A DNA stretch of 64,000 nt. Origin: an uncultured Lachnospiraceae bacterium. Its GTDB lineage: Bacteria; Bacillota; Clostridia; Lachnospirales; Lachnospiraceae. The notes under the pieces were generated by a model that was not told the origin of the DNA, did no database searches, and saw only the letters and a list, made by a program, of their open reading frames with translations. The stretch's first letter is position 1. Each line of letters starts with the position of its first letter. Below, piece after piece: positions 27,651-36,551 of the stretch. The stretch is from NCBI GenBank assembly GCA_910585635.1, contig CAJUFE010000008.1, positions 50,042 through 114,041 of the forward strand. Direction: 5' to 3'. A program made the position numbers and the translations under genes.

Positions 27651-28547
27651 ATGCGTATGTGGAGAAAAGGAAGATGCTGCCGGGGTCTGAAAAAGATGCA
27701 AAGGAAGGTCTTTCGGTCAGCTGGACATTGCCTTTTGGCGGCCCTCTCGCTCCTTATCCAGATCCCAGTGCTCCTGCTGGTGACGGCCTCCTTTATGCCG
27801 AAGGATGAGCTGCTGTACCGCTATGCCCAGCCCCTGGGGATGGGCGCGGCGGCGGTGCGGGCGGCCCTGATCCCCACCTATCTGACCCTGGAGGGCTATG
27901 GGCAGGTCCTCCTGCGCTCCCGGGGCTTTTTTGTGATGTTCTGGAATACCTGCCTCCAGACCGGCCTCCTGGTGCTGGGGCAGATGGCGGTGGGGATACC
28001 CGGGGCATGGGCCTTTGCCCAGGTCCCTTTTCGGGGCAGGGATAAGCTGGCCAGGCTGTATATCCTGCTGATGCTCTTGCCCTTCCAGGTCACAGAGGTG
28101 TCCGCGTACCTGGTGCTGGACCGGCTGGGGCTCTTAGACACCCATCTGGCGGTGATCCTGCCAGGGATCTGGTCGGCGTTCCCGGTCTTTATCATGAGCC
28201 GTTTCTTCCAGGCGATCCCCAGGGCTATGCTGGAGGCGGCCCGGCTGGATGGGGCGGGGGAGCTGGGGGTCCTTTTAAAAGTAGGGATCCCGGTGGGGAA
28301 GCCTGGGATCGTGACCGCCTGGATGCTGGGCTTTTTTGAGAGCTGGAACAACATAGAACGGCCATTGGCTTACATAAAGGATCCGGCCCTCTGGCCCTTA
28401 TCCCTCTATCTCTCTAAGATCCGGGGCCAGCAGGGAGCCGCGGCCTTCGCGGCCTGTGCGATCGCCATGGTGGTGCCGGTGCTCTTTTATCTCAATGGGC
28501 AGGAGGAGCTGGAGCAGGGGATCTGCCTGGATGGGGTGAAGGAGTGA
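27651..28547 (+). CDS. Sugar-type ABC transporter permease (MalG-like)
   Basis: 298 residues with six TM helices. The EAA motif reads PRAMLEAARLDGAGELGVL near residue 190, and the C-terminal FFESWNNIERPLAYI region is typical of the MalG/LacG family. GGAAGGAGGCAGG lies just before the ATG. It forms the heterodimeric channel with the preceding permease. The HlyD-like gene downstream suggests that this is not a simple sugar importer. Confidence 0.88.
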   Translation: MRMWRKGRCCRGLKKMQRKVFRSAGHCLLAALSLLIQIPVLLLVTASFMPKDELLYRYAQPLGMGAAAVRAALIPTYLTLEGYGQVLLRSRGFFVMFWNTCLQTGLLVLGQMAVGIPGAWAFAQVPFRGRDKLARLYILLMLLPFQVTEVSAYLVLDRLGLLDTHLAVILPGIWSAFPVFIMSRFFQAIPRAMLEAARLDGAGELGVLLKVGIPVGKPGIVTAWMLGFFESWNNIERPLAYIKDPALWPLSLYLSKIRGQQGAAAFAACAIAMVVPVLFYLNGQEELEQGICLDGVKE

Positions 28548-28629
28548 AGAGACGGTCGTTCATCACAGGTTGGCCAGAGAGCCGCCGCTGCATGACAGCC
28601 GGCGTGGTGTGGAGCGCAGCGAAAGGCGG

Positions 28630-28710
28630 AGAAGGAGCGGGAGACAGGGGGAGAGGAGAAGGAGCGGGAGACAGGAGGAGAGGAGAAGGAGCGGGAGACA
28701 GGAGGAGAGG
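28630..28710 (+). repeat. 27-bp purine-rich tandem repeat
   Basis: AGAAGGAGCGGGAGACAGGR followed by GGAGAGG is repeated three times at 28630, 28657 and 28684 with almost no differences. This is the cleanest of the intergenic arrays, which suggests recent change in copy number. Confidence 0.88.
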
Positions 28711-28765
28711 ATCGTGAGAAGGGAAGAGATGTGAGAAGGGGATGAGGAAGGAGGCGACGGACCGG

Positions 28766-30526
28766 ATGGAACGGCGCAGGGTATACCGCCGGCTCTTGGC
28801 GGGTTTTTTTATGGCGATGGCAGGTTTTACCCTGCTGTCCAGGATCTACGACAGCCGGGTCGTGCCTAAGGTCCATGTGGTCTATGTCCAGTCAAAGAAG
28901 GTGCGGACGGTCATCGAGGGCAGCGGGCAGGTGAAGGCGGCGGAGGCGGTCTTCTGCCCGGTGGAGCCGGACCTCCTCATACAGTCCGTAGCGGCCCTGC
29001 GGGGGAGCCAGGTAGAGGCGGGGGATGTGCTGTTCTGCTACGACGGGGAGAGCCTCCGTAAAGAGCGGGAGGTACGCAGAAGGGCATGGGAAAAGGCGGA
29101 GCTGGCGATCGCGAAGGAACAGCTGGACGGCCAGGGTATCTCCACCGGGGATGGGGAGGGCGGCTGGCGTGATGGGGCTTTACGCGCAGAGACAGGCCCT
29201 ACCCAGGGAGAGCTGGCGGCTCAGGAGGCGGCATTTGCCGCCCGGGCTCTGGAAGAGGGGCAGGCGGAGTATGAGGCGGCGCGGATCGCCTGTGAAGAAA
29301 AGAAGCAGGCTCTTAAGGAGGCCTATGCCTATAAAGAGGAGCTGACCAGGGAGGAGCTTTTGCGGGCCGTGGAGCAGGAGCTGGCATCGGGCCAGCGGAC
29401 ATTGGACGGGGCCGAGAACAGCAGAGAGGAGGCGATCCGGGAAGCCCAGCGAAAGGTGGAGGATCTAGAGGAGGAACTTTTGCGGCTGGAGGAGGGCGGT
29501 GACGAAAGGGCCATCCAGCAGGCGATCGGCCGTCTGGACCGGGCCAGAGAGGATGTGCGGGCCGTCCGGGAGCAGTGGGACCTGCAGCTGGACGGGGCGA
29601 TCGCCGGGATGGATGTGTCCGAGGAGAGCGAGGCGAAGATCCTGGCCGGGAGGACCACGGCCCAGCTGGCTTTAAAGGAGGAGTACGAGGCGGCACTGGA
29701 GCGGGAGGACGCGATCCTTGAGGAGGAACGTAAGAAGGTGGAGGCGCTGGCCCTGGCTTTGGAAAAGGCCCAGCTGGCCTGGTCCAATGGGCTGCGGGAG
29801 GATGAGGCCGCCCGGCTGGACGCCCAGCAGAAAATACGCCTGTCAGAGCTGACCCAAAAGGAGCTGGAGCTGGACCGGGATGTGGCTCTAGAACGGCTCC
29901 AGCGGATCGAGGCGCTGATCTTGGAGGGCGGGATCGTCCGGGCCGGGACAAAGGGGACCGTGACGGTCCAGGAGATGACGCCGGGAAAATGGACCACCGG
30001 AGACGAGCTGGTGGAGATCGGGGTAGGCGGCCTGACCTTCCAGGGGACCTTCCCTACCGAGGGGGAAGAAGGCGGGCAGAGTGCCATCCTCTATCCGGGG
30101 GATACGGTGACCCTCCACCTTCCGGGACGGACCGGCTCCCTTGAGGTCCAGGTCCGTCTGGTGGACTTGATCGGAGGAGAGGGCCAGGGCAGCTTTCTGG
30201 CAGATCTTAAGGAGGGCGTATTGCCCATAGGGGCGGTAGCCGACCACAGCTGTGCCAGGGAGTCCGCCATGTACGAGCAGGTCCTCCCGATCAAGGCGCT
30301 GCGAAAGGATGCCGGCGGCTACTTCTGCCTGGCGGCCCGGGAACAGGAAAGTGTCCTGGGGCGGGAGACCGTGGCGGAAAGAGTGGACTTGACCCCAGTC
30401 CTCTGGGGGAAGGAGGAGGTGGCGGTAGAGGGTCTGCTCTTTCGGGAGGATCCGGTCATCGTCAAGGAGAAGGAGGAGATCTTGGCGGGGGACCGGGTGC
30501 GGGTGGTGACAGAGGCGGAAAAGTGA
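28766..30526 (+). CDS. HlyD-like membrane-fusion protein with long coiled coil
   Basis: About 586 residues: one N-terminal TM helix (LLAGFFMAMAGFTLLSRIY), a lipoyl-like half-motif (VIEGSGQVKAAEAVFCPVEP), a long Glu/Arg/Ala-rich coiled coil (about residues 85-390), and a beta-barrel part in the C-terminal third (TPGKWTTGDELVEIGVGG). This is the HlyD/MacA layout. It follows the two sugar-type permeases by 195 bp on the same strand, an odd combination. AAGGAGG supports the ATG at 28766; another in-frame ATG lies at 28742. No partner ATPase is seen. Confidence 0.78.
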   Translation: MERRRVYRRLLAGFFMAMAGFTLLSRIYDSRVVPKVHVVYVQSKKVRTVIEGSGQVKAAEAVFCPVEPDLLIQSVAALRGSQVEAGDVLFCYDGESLRKEREVRRRAWEKAELAIAKEQLDGQGISTGDGEGGWRDGALRAETGPTQGELAAQEAAFAARALEEGQAEYEAARIACEEKKQALKEAYAYKEELTREELLRAVEQELASGQRTLDGAENSREEAIREAQRKVEDLEEELLRLEEGGDERAIQQAIGRLDRAREDVRAVREQWDLQLDGAIAGMDVSEESEAKILAGRTTAQLALKEEYEAALEREDAILEEERKKVEALALALEKAQLAWSNGLREDEAARLDAQQKIRLSELTQKELELDRDVALERLQRIEALILEGGIVRAGTKGTVTVQEMTPGKWTTGDELVEIGVGGLTFQGTFPTEGEEGGQSAILYPGDTVTLHLPGRTGSLEVQVRLVDLIGGEGQGSFLADLKEGVLPIGAVADHSCARESAMYEQVLPIKALRKDAGGYFCLAAREQESVLGRETVAERVDLTPVLWGKEEVAVEGLLFREDPVIVKEKEEILAGDRVRVVTEAEK

Positions 30527-30656
30527 TCTCGTATCGGAGAAACGAAAGGGTGCCTTATGCGGGAGACCTGTATATTTTTAAGTGGACAGGAACGCCAGAT
30601 CATTGTATGATCATGGGAAGAGGGCGGAAGACTTTCACGATACGAAAGGGGAAAAG

Positions 30657-31679
30657 ATGAGAAGGTTATTTCAAAGATTGCAGGAAGTATTGGGAAATGG
30701 GGACGGAGCGGTCCTGGTGACGGTGATCGCCAGTTCTGGCTCCACGCCGCGGGGAGCCGGATCCAGGATGCTGGTGAAGGCTGACGGGAGAGTCTGCGGC
30801 ACGATCGGCGGCGGCGCGGTGGAGTACCGGGCGGAGCAGATCGCCGTGGAGGCGATCAAGGAGAAGACCTCCTACGTGAAGGGGTTTACCCTGACTAAGA
30901 ACCAGGTGTCGGATATCGGCATGATCTGCGGCGGCGATGTGGTGGTGTATTTCCAGTATATCTCGCCGGAGGACGAGAAGGCCCGGGACTATTGCACACA
31001 GGTCCTGGCGGCGCTTGAGCGGGATGAGGACAGCTGGATCGTCCTGGATATCACCGATGCTACCTGCTGGCAGGCGGGGCTCTATGACCATACAGATGGG
31101 CTGACCGGGATCGGCGGAGGCGGCCAGGCACCGACCCTTCCCCGGGAGATGTTCGGGACCACTGCCCGCCAGTATGAGGTAGACGGCCGGAAGTATTATG
31201 TGGAGCCCCTGGTGCGGGCCGGACAGGTCTATGTGTTCGGCGGGGGCCATGTGGCTCAGGAGCTGGTGCCGGTGCTGACCCACGTAGGATTCCGGTGTGT
31301 GGTCATGGACGATAGGGAAGCTTTTGCCAACCCACAGGTGTTCCCTGACGCCCAGGAGACCGTGGTGGGCGATATGGGGAAGATCGCAGACTATCTCACG
31401 ATCAAGGAAGCGGATTATGTCTGTATCATGACCAGGGGCCATAAGGCAGACTATGAGGTCCAGCGGCAGGTGCTGGCCTGCCATCCCCGCTATATCGGGG
31501 TCATCGGCAGCCGGAACAAGATCGGAGCGGTCACGGAAAAGCTGCTGGCAGACGGATTCTCGCTGGAGGAGATCCAGAGCTGCCACATGCCGATCGGGAC
31601 CCGGATCTACGCGGAGACACCGGCGGAGATCGCCATCAGCATCGCAGGCGAGATGATCGCGGTCCGGGCGGGGCATTGA
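30657..31679 (+). CDS. XdhC/CoxI family protein
   Basis: 340 residues. N-terminal XdhC domain with VIASSGSTPRGAGSRMLV and GTIGGGAVEY, and a C-terminal Rossmann domain with YVFGGGHVAQEL and IGVIGSRNK, the usual two-domain XdhC. Such proteins help insert or sulfurate the molybdenum cofactor of xanthine-dehydrogenase-type enzymes, or of selenium-dependent hydroxylases in Clostridia. No molybdoenzyme gene is adjacent. The start at 30657 follows AAAGGGGAAAAG. Confidence 0.92.
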   Translation: MRRLFQRLQEVLGNGDGAVLVTVIASSGSTPRGAGSRMLVKADGRVCGTIGGGAVEYRAEQIAVEAIKEKTSYVKGFTLTKNQVSDIGMICGGDVVVYFQYISPEDEKARDYCTQVLAALERDEDSWIVLDITDATCWQAGLYDHTDGLTGIGGGGQAPTLPREMFGTTARQYEVDGRKYYVEPLVRAGQVYVFGGGHVAQELVPVLTHVGFRCVVMDDREAFANPQVFPDAQETVVGDMGKIADYLTIKEADYVCIMTRGHKADYEVQRQVLACHPRYIGVIGSRNKIGAVTEKLLADGFSLEEIQSCHMPIGTRIYAETPAEIAISIAGEMIAVRAGH

Positions 31680-31710
31680 TAAGGGTGCTGTAAAGATAAG
31701 ATCAGGAAGA

Positions 31711-31749
31711 CCTGGGATCTGCTATAAATAGGCGATCCCGGGTTTTTTT
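31711..31749 (+). terminator. Rho-independent terminator after xdhC
   Basis: CCTGGGATC pairs with GATCCCGGG across a 14-base loop and is followed by seven T. It separates the XdhC gene from the next transcript. Confidence 0.88.
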
Positions 31750-31765
31750 GATGGAGAGAGATCGC

Positions 31766-31795
31766 TTGACAGTTTTTGGGGTAGAACTATATAAT
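31766..31795 (+). promoter_or_regulatory. Consensus promoter upstream of the Fe-S protein
   Basis: TTGACA at 31766-31771 and TATAAT at 31790-31795 are 18 bases apart. The start codon is about 170 bases downstream, leaving a long leader in which I recognise no known riboswitch. Confidence 0.75.
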
Positions 31796-31968
31796 GGAAG
31801 GCAGGAGGATCCTGTATGGGAAGGACCACGATGAGACCGTTCAGGAGATGGTGGGTACGAGGTTATGGAGCGATCAGGGTCCAGGCGTTGATCTGTCCGG
31901 TTGAGGGTCAGCCTGGGGATTGAGGAGACGGGACGGGGCATATATTGGAGAAAGGGAACGGTGGAGAG

Positions 31969-32751
31969 ATGGAGCGGAGGATCATCCAGATCGATGAGGA
32001 AAAATGTAACGGCTGCGGCGCCTGTGCGGCAGCCTGCCATGAAGGAGCGATCGGCATGATCGACGGGAAGGCCAGGCTCCTTCGGGATGACTATTGCGAC
32101 GGTCTGGGCGACTGCCTGCCGGAATGCCCCACAGGAGCGATCTCCTTTGTGGTGCGGGAGGCGGCAGCCTATGACGAGGCGGCTGTGCAGGCGGATAAAG
32201 CGAGAAGGGCGAAGGAGCAGAAGGCGGTCGTGCCGCCGGTCCATGGAGGGCCGGGAGGCTGTCCCGGGGAACAGGCGCGGCGGATGGACCAGAAAGAGGC
32301 CGGCCACCGGGAGAATGTGCCGGGAGGTGTTGGCTGTCAGGAGCCGCTCACATCAGAGGCCGGAGCGGCGGCGTACAGGGCGCAGTCCCAGCTGGGGCAG
32401 TGGCCGGTGCAGATCAAGCTGGCTCCGGTGCGGGCTCCTTATTTTGAGGGGGCGGAGCTTTTGGTGGCGGCAGATTGTACGGCCTATGCCTATGCCGGCT
32501 TCCATCAGGACTTTATCCGGGGGAAGATCACCCTCATCGGCTGTCCGAAGCTTGATGCCATCGACTATAGCGAGAAACTGACCCAGATCATCCGGGAAAA
32601 TGATATCCGCAGTGTGACTGTCGTCCGCATGGAGGTACCTTGCTGCGGCGGTCTGGAGATGGCTGTGAAGAAGGCCCTGCAGGACAGTGGGAGATCCATC
32701 CCATGGCAGGTGGTGACAGTCTCTATAGAGGGGAAGATCCTGGACTGTTAA
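31969..32751 (+). CDS. 4Fe-4S ferredoxin-like protein
   Basis: 260 residues. The N-terminus carries two cysteine clusters: CNGCGACAAAC and, spaced as in 2[4Fe-4S] ferredoxins, CDGLGDCLPECPTG. A variable Gly/Glu/Arg-rich linker (about 85-130) leads to a C-terminal domain with VAADCTAYAYAGFH, IGCPKLDAIDYSEKL and PCCGG, typical of a family of Fe-S proteins common in anaerobes with no settled function; Cys in GCPK and PCCGG suggests further metal binding. The cupin gene follows by 42 bp. Confidence 0.85.
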   Translation: MERRIIQIDEEKCNGCGACAAACHEGAIGMIDGKARLLRDDYCDGLGDCLPECPTGAISFVVREAAAYDEAAVQADKARRAKEQKAVVPPVHGGPGGCPGEQARRMDQKEAGHRENVPGGVGCQEPLTSEAGAAAYRAQSQLGQWPVQIKLAPVRAPYFEGAELLVAADCTAYAYAGFHQDFIRGKITLIGCPKLDAIDYSEKLTQIIRENDIRSVTVVRMEVPCCGGLEMAVKKALQDSGRSIPWQVVTVSIEGKILDC

Positions 32752-32793
32752 CAAGGAGCGCCATCTGTTGGACAAGGAGAAAGGAGAGAAGAC

Positions 32794-33141
32794 ATGGCCT
32801 ATATCAAAAATATCGAGCATGACACCGTCCTGCCATTAGCAGGAGAGATCCAGGTACAGAAAGGACAGGTGGTCAGCAAGACCATGGCCCAGAACAAGGC
32901 GGTGAGCATCACCCTGTTCGCCTTTTCAAAGGATGAGGAGATCAGCACCCATGATTCTGAGGGCGACGCCATGGTCCAGGTGCTGGAGGGCGTAGGCCGG
33001 TTCACCGTGGGTGGCAGGGAGCATATCTGTAAGGCGGGGGACGTGCTCGTCATGCCGGCCAAGGTCCCCCATGCAGTGTACGCGGTGGAGGACTTTAAGT
33101 GGATCTTGACCGTGGTGTTCCCGGCGGACCGGAGCGTGTAG
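32794..33141 (+). CDS. Small cupin-domain protein
   Basis: 115 residues forming a single cupin barrel: motif 1 has DEEISTHDSEGDAMVQVLEG (with His and Glu ligands) and motif 2 is GDVLVMPAKVPHAV. These proteins bind a metal and often act as small sensors or isomerases; the substrate is unknown. AAAGGAGAG precedes the ATG. Probably co-transcribed with the Fe-S protein. Confidence 0.9.
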   Translation: MAYIKNIEHDTVLPLAGEIQVQKGQVVSKTMAQNKAVSITLFAFSKDEEISTHDSEGDAMVQVLEGVGRFTVGGREHICKAGDVLVMPAKVPHAVYAVEDFKWILTVVFPADRSV

Positions 33142-33231
33142 GAGAAAGGACGGCGGTGCAAGGACTGAAGAGAAAAGAGGTAACAGCCCAATGCATCTGG
33201 ACTGTTACGAGAAGAGAGTTAAGGAAGACGG

Positions 33232-34839
33232 ATGAGGAGCTGCGAAAGAGGAAAGGATAAGACGACGATGGATGAGATGGAGAGAGCACAGAAGCTGGAA
33301 CAGTTCCGTGCCTGGGTCTTAGGGCAGGAGAACGGAGCCTGCCAGATGTATGAGAAGGCCGGGAGCCAGAGCCGGAAGATCGTCCTGGAGGCCGAGGGGT
33401 GCCGGGGTGAGGTGGCATTTTATCCCCAGGAGATCGTGGAGCTGTGTGTGATCAGCGGAGCGGAGGATGAGCACGTCTTTTACCTGCATTTCCAGATGAG
33501 CAGCTTAGACTATGCCAAGGAGCGCTTCCAGGAGATGCGGGAGGCCATGGATACCCTGGCGGTAAAACAGCCGGTGAAGGTCCTTTTAAGCTGCTCCTGC
33601 GGGATGACCACCTATTATTTCGTTGATAAGCTGAACCAGACGGCAAAGCTCTTGGATCTGGATTACACCTTCCGGGCGGTGTCCTATACCCGCCTCTACA
33701 GCGAAGGGAGCCAGTATGACGCGATCTTTTTAGCTCCCCAGGTAGCTTATCTGTGCGAGTCGGTGAAGAAGACCCTGCGCCACACCTGTGTGCAGGCGAT
33801 CCCGCCAAAGCTCTACGCCTCCTACGATGTCCGGCAGTTTTATGAGCTTTTGGACCATACCCTGCTGCGTGACCGAGTGGCCAGGAGCCTCCCGAAGCCG
33901 GCTCCATCGCCCTTGACCTGTACCTGCGACCTGCCCTGCAAGGTGCTGACGATCGCATTCATCCGGGAAGGCAGGGAGAAGGTCCGGGCAGCGGTCCGGG
34001 TGTATGAGCGGGACGGCCGGATCGTCTATGACAGCCGGGATGTGATGAAGCCCCGTTTTACGATCGACGACCTGAAGGATATCTGTGATATCGCCTTTGC
34101 GCTCCACCCCGATATCGGGTCGATCAGCATCACCATGCCCGGGCTCATCAATGAGGAGGGGGTGTCCTTAAAGCTGTTCCAGATGGAGCGCACGGATGTC
34201 TCCGGACAGCTTTCGGCCAAATATGGAGTGCAGATGATCATGGAAAATGACGCCAACTGTATCGCGATCGGCTACCACGCCTCCCAAAAGCGTTTCCAGT
34301 CCCTGTCGGTCCTGTTCCAGCCGGTGATCGGGCAGGTCGGGGGGATCGGGAGCATCCACGAGGGGCAGCTGATCAAGGGCCTTAGGAACGTGGCCGGGGA
34401 GATCCAGTACATGCCGATCATCCATGATTCCATCCTAAACCCCTTATGGGGGACCCCGGAGGGGGCCAGGCAGCTGGCGACCCAGTATCTGGCCTCGGTG
34501 GTCAGCATCTTAGGACCAGAGCTGATCGTGCTGGTGGGCAAGCTGTTCTGGGATACGGAGAAGCTGCGGGAGGAGCTGGTGCAGATCATCCCGGAGAGCT
34601 ATGTGCCGGAGATCCGCCATGTGGACGATATCCGGGAGTATATGCTCTTAGGCGCCACCCTGGCGGGGACCAGGGCCTTGGAGAAAGAACGGGCCGAGAA
34701 GAGCGGTATGGAGAAAGAGCAGACCGCAAAAGACAAGGTCCGGAAGGGACGGACAGAGAAGAGCGGCGTTTGGAAGGATGAGACCGAGGAAGAGCGGGTC
34801 GCGGGAGTGACAGGGAGGCAGGAGGTTTATGGCAAATAA
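33232..34839 (+). CDS. EIIB-like domain fused to a ROK-family domain
   Basis: 535 residues. After an N-terminal part of unknown fold (about 1-115), residues about 117-190 match a PTS lactose/cellobiose IIB domain: VKVLLSCSCGMTTYYFVDKL with cysteines at the phosphorylation-loop position, and YDAIFLAPQVAYL later. Residues about 235-490 form a ROK/actin-like ATPase fold (SITMPGLINEEG, MENDANCIAIGY). The C-terminus is a repetitive charged tail. No helix-turn-helix is visible. A sensor or sugar kinase controlled through the IIB-like part is plausible. An alternative ATG lies at 33268. Confidence 0.82.
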   Translation: MRSCERGKDKTTMDEMERAQKLEQFRAWVLGQENGACQMYEKAGSQSRKIVLEAEGCRGEVAFYPQEIVELCVISGAEDEHVFYLHFQMSSLDYAKERFQEMREAMDTLAVKQPVKVLLSCSCGMTTYYFVDKLNQTAKLLDLDYTFRAVSYTRLYSEGSQYDAIFLAPQVAYLCESVKKTLRHTCVQAIPPKLYASYDVRQFYELLDHTLLRDRVARSLPKPAPSPLTCTCDLPCKVLTIAFIREGREKVRAAVRVYERDGRIVYDSRDVMKPRFTIDDLKDICDIAFALHPDIGSISITMPGLINEEGVSLKLFQMERTDVSGQLSAKYGVQMIMENDANCIAIGYHASQKRFQSLSVLFQPVIGQVGGIGSIHEGQLIKGLRNVAGEIQYMPIIHDSILNPLWGTPEGARQLATQYLASVVSILGPELIVLVGKLFWDTEKLREELVQIIPESYVPEIRHVDDIREYMLLGATLAGTRALEKERAEKSGMEKEQTAKDKVRKGRTEKSGVWKDETEEERVAGVTGRQEVYGK

Positions 34840-35584
34840 GGTATATGCGCTGTCCGATCTGCACGGGCATTACGATATCCTGCTGGCTATGCTGGAGAAG
34901 ATCCATTTTGACCACACGGACCAGCTGTATATCCTGGGCGACTGCAACGACCGGGGGGAGAAGGCCATGGAGATCTATGACTTCATCCGGCAGCACCCGG
35001 ACAATATGGTCTTATTGAAGGGGAACCACGAGCTGATGATGAGGGATTTCCTGTTAAAGAAGGACTGGGAGTGTCCCCGGGGCAGGCTCTGGCAGTCCAA
35101 CGGCGGAGCTAAGACCATGGAACAGATGGAGCGCTTCCTCCAAAAGGACTGCAGCTGCCACAAGGAGTTCCAGGAGAAAAAGGAGGACTTCCATCACTGG
35201 CTGATCGACTATGTGAACGCCCTGCCCAGCTTTATCCAGCTGAACGTAGGGGGCCAGGCCCTGGTGCTGATCCATGCGGGGATCAACCCGGAGGCCCCCC
35301 TAGAGGAGCAGGACGAGGAGATCTGCGCCTGGGTCCGGGACTGGTTCTATCTGTCCCCGGCCATCAAGGGGAAGACGATCGTGTTCGGCCACACGCCCTT
35401 GTGCTATATCAATGGGGATAAGAGCTACGATGTATGGTTCGACCCGATCTACCAGGACAAGGTGGGGATCGACGGGGGTCTGGGGCCATTTGATGACGGC
35501 CAGCTCAACTGTCTCTGCTTAAATGATATGTCGGTGACGGTGATCAAGAAGGAGGAGTATCAGCGGAAAAGGGAGGGGATGTGA
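34829..35584 (+). CDS. Serine/threonine-phosphatase-type metallophosphoesterase
   Basis: 251 residues with all calcineurin-like metal motifs: SDLHGHYD, LGDCNDRGE, GNHELMM, and a late HAGI and FGHTP. This is the PPP/ApaH/PrpE branch, which removes phosphate from proteins or cleaves dinucleotide polyphosphates. It overlaps the ROK gene by 11 bp and is followed two bases later by the SIS regulator, so the three genes are one translational unit. Confidence 0.92.
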   Translation: MANKVYALSDLHGHYDILLAMLEKIHFDHTDQLYILGDCNDRGEKAMEIYDFIRQHPDNMVLLKGNHELMMRDFLLKKDWECPRGRLWQSNGGAKTMEQMERFLQKDCSCHKEFQEKKEDFHHWLIDYVNALPSFIQLNVGGQALVLIHAGINPEAPLEEQDEEICAWVRDWFYLSPAIKGKTIVFGHTPLCYINGDKSYDVWFDPIYQDKVGIDGGLGPFDDGQLNCLCLNDMSVTVIKKEEYQRKREGM

Positions 35585-35585
35585 C

Positions 35586-36359
35586 ATGGATGCATTGTTG
35601 TCGAGGATCTTGAAATATCTGAACGGAGCCTTGTTCTGCGACGACTACTACCGGTTCTGCACCTATCTGGTGGACCATTACCTGGAGCTTCTGGAGCGGG
35701 AGGTGACCCAGGAAGAGGTGGTCCGGGGGGCGAAGATCCAGGATGAGCAGCATATGCTGGACTTCATGCACCGTCTCACCTGCACGACAGGCTGGGAGGC
35801 TTTCCAGAAGATCCTGATCCAGCATCATATGGTACGCTTGGATCAGATCCGGGGCCGGATGGTGGGGCTGCGGGCCAAGGATATCGTGGCGGAGATGAAA
35901 AAGGATGTCTCCGACGAGGAGATGCTGGCCCATGTATCCATGATCTGTGAGGAGATCGACAGGCACGAGAGGATCGTGCTGATCGGCGCCCTCTATCCCA
36001 TGTCCATCGCGGTGGAGTTCCAGACGGACCTGATCATCTTCGGGAAAAATGTGGTCCAGTTCCACAGCTTTGACCCGGATATGGAGTTTTCAGAGAAGGA
36101 TCTTGTGATCTTCATCTCGGCCACGGGCAGGGCCATGAACGGCTTTTTAGCGTCCAGGGGCGACCTGCACCCGGAGCGGGCCCACAGCCTGCTGATCACC
36201 CAGAACCCGGTCTATACCATGGAGGAGCATAAGGTCAGCGATCATGTGCTGAAGCTTCCGGGGCGGTTCGACGGGCTGCGGTTCAATCAACAGCTGATGC
36301 AGATCTTCGACTTGCTGCGGATCAAGTATTATCAGCAGTATTACCTGGGCGACGGCTGA
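35586..36359 (+). CDS. RpiR/MurR-type SIS-domain regulator
   Basis: 257 residues: a helical N-terminal half (DDYYRFCTYLVDHYLELL) resembling the RpiR helix-turn-helix, then a SIS sugar-phosphate-binding domain (RIVLIGALYPMSIAVEFQ, DLVIFISATGRAMN, LLITQNP). This family senses phosphosugars. Its start follows the stop of the phosphatase gene by one base. The group ROK-IIB, phosphatase and RpiR suggests sugar-phosphate sensing. Confidence 0.85.
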   Translation: MDALLSRILKYLNGALFCDDYYRFCTYLVDHYLELLEREVTQEEVVRGAKIQDEQHMLDFMHRLTCTTGWEAFQKILIQHHMVRLDQIRGRMVGLRAKDIVAEMKKDVSDEEMLAHVSMICEEIDRHERIVLIGALYPMSIAVEFQTDLIIFGKNVVQFHSFDPDMEFSEKDLVIFISATGRAMNGFLASRGDLHPERAHSLLITQNPVYTMEEHKVSDHVLKLPGRFDGLRFNQQLMQIFDLLRIKYYQQYYLGDG

Positions 36360-36551
36360 GGATCGTTACTTTTTACGATCATGCCGACCGCAGGTTAGGC
36401 GAGGGTGCATGATCGGATGCCGAAGATCAAGTGAGCAGCAGGTTGTAAGATCTGTCTCCTGGAGCAGATAGCCGATCTTTTGCGGCATGTCGATGGGAGA
36501 GAGCTGGCTTGTGTGCAGGGGAACGAAAGATCGCAGAAAACGGAGGAAGAG

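Noticed and set aside
29313..30087. Long antisense frames over the HlyD-like gene
   Set aside because: Pro/Ser/Arg-rich translations typical of the opposite strand of a GC-rich coiled-coil gene.
30666..31676. 336-codon minus-strand frame opposite xdhC
   Set aside because: The plus strand encodes a clear two-domain XdhC; the other strand has a His/Pro/Asp-rich shadow translation.
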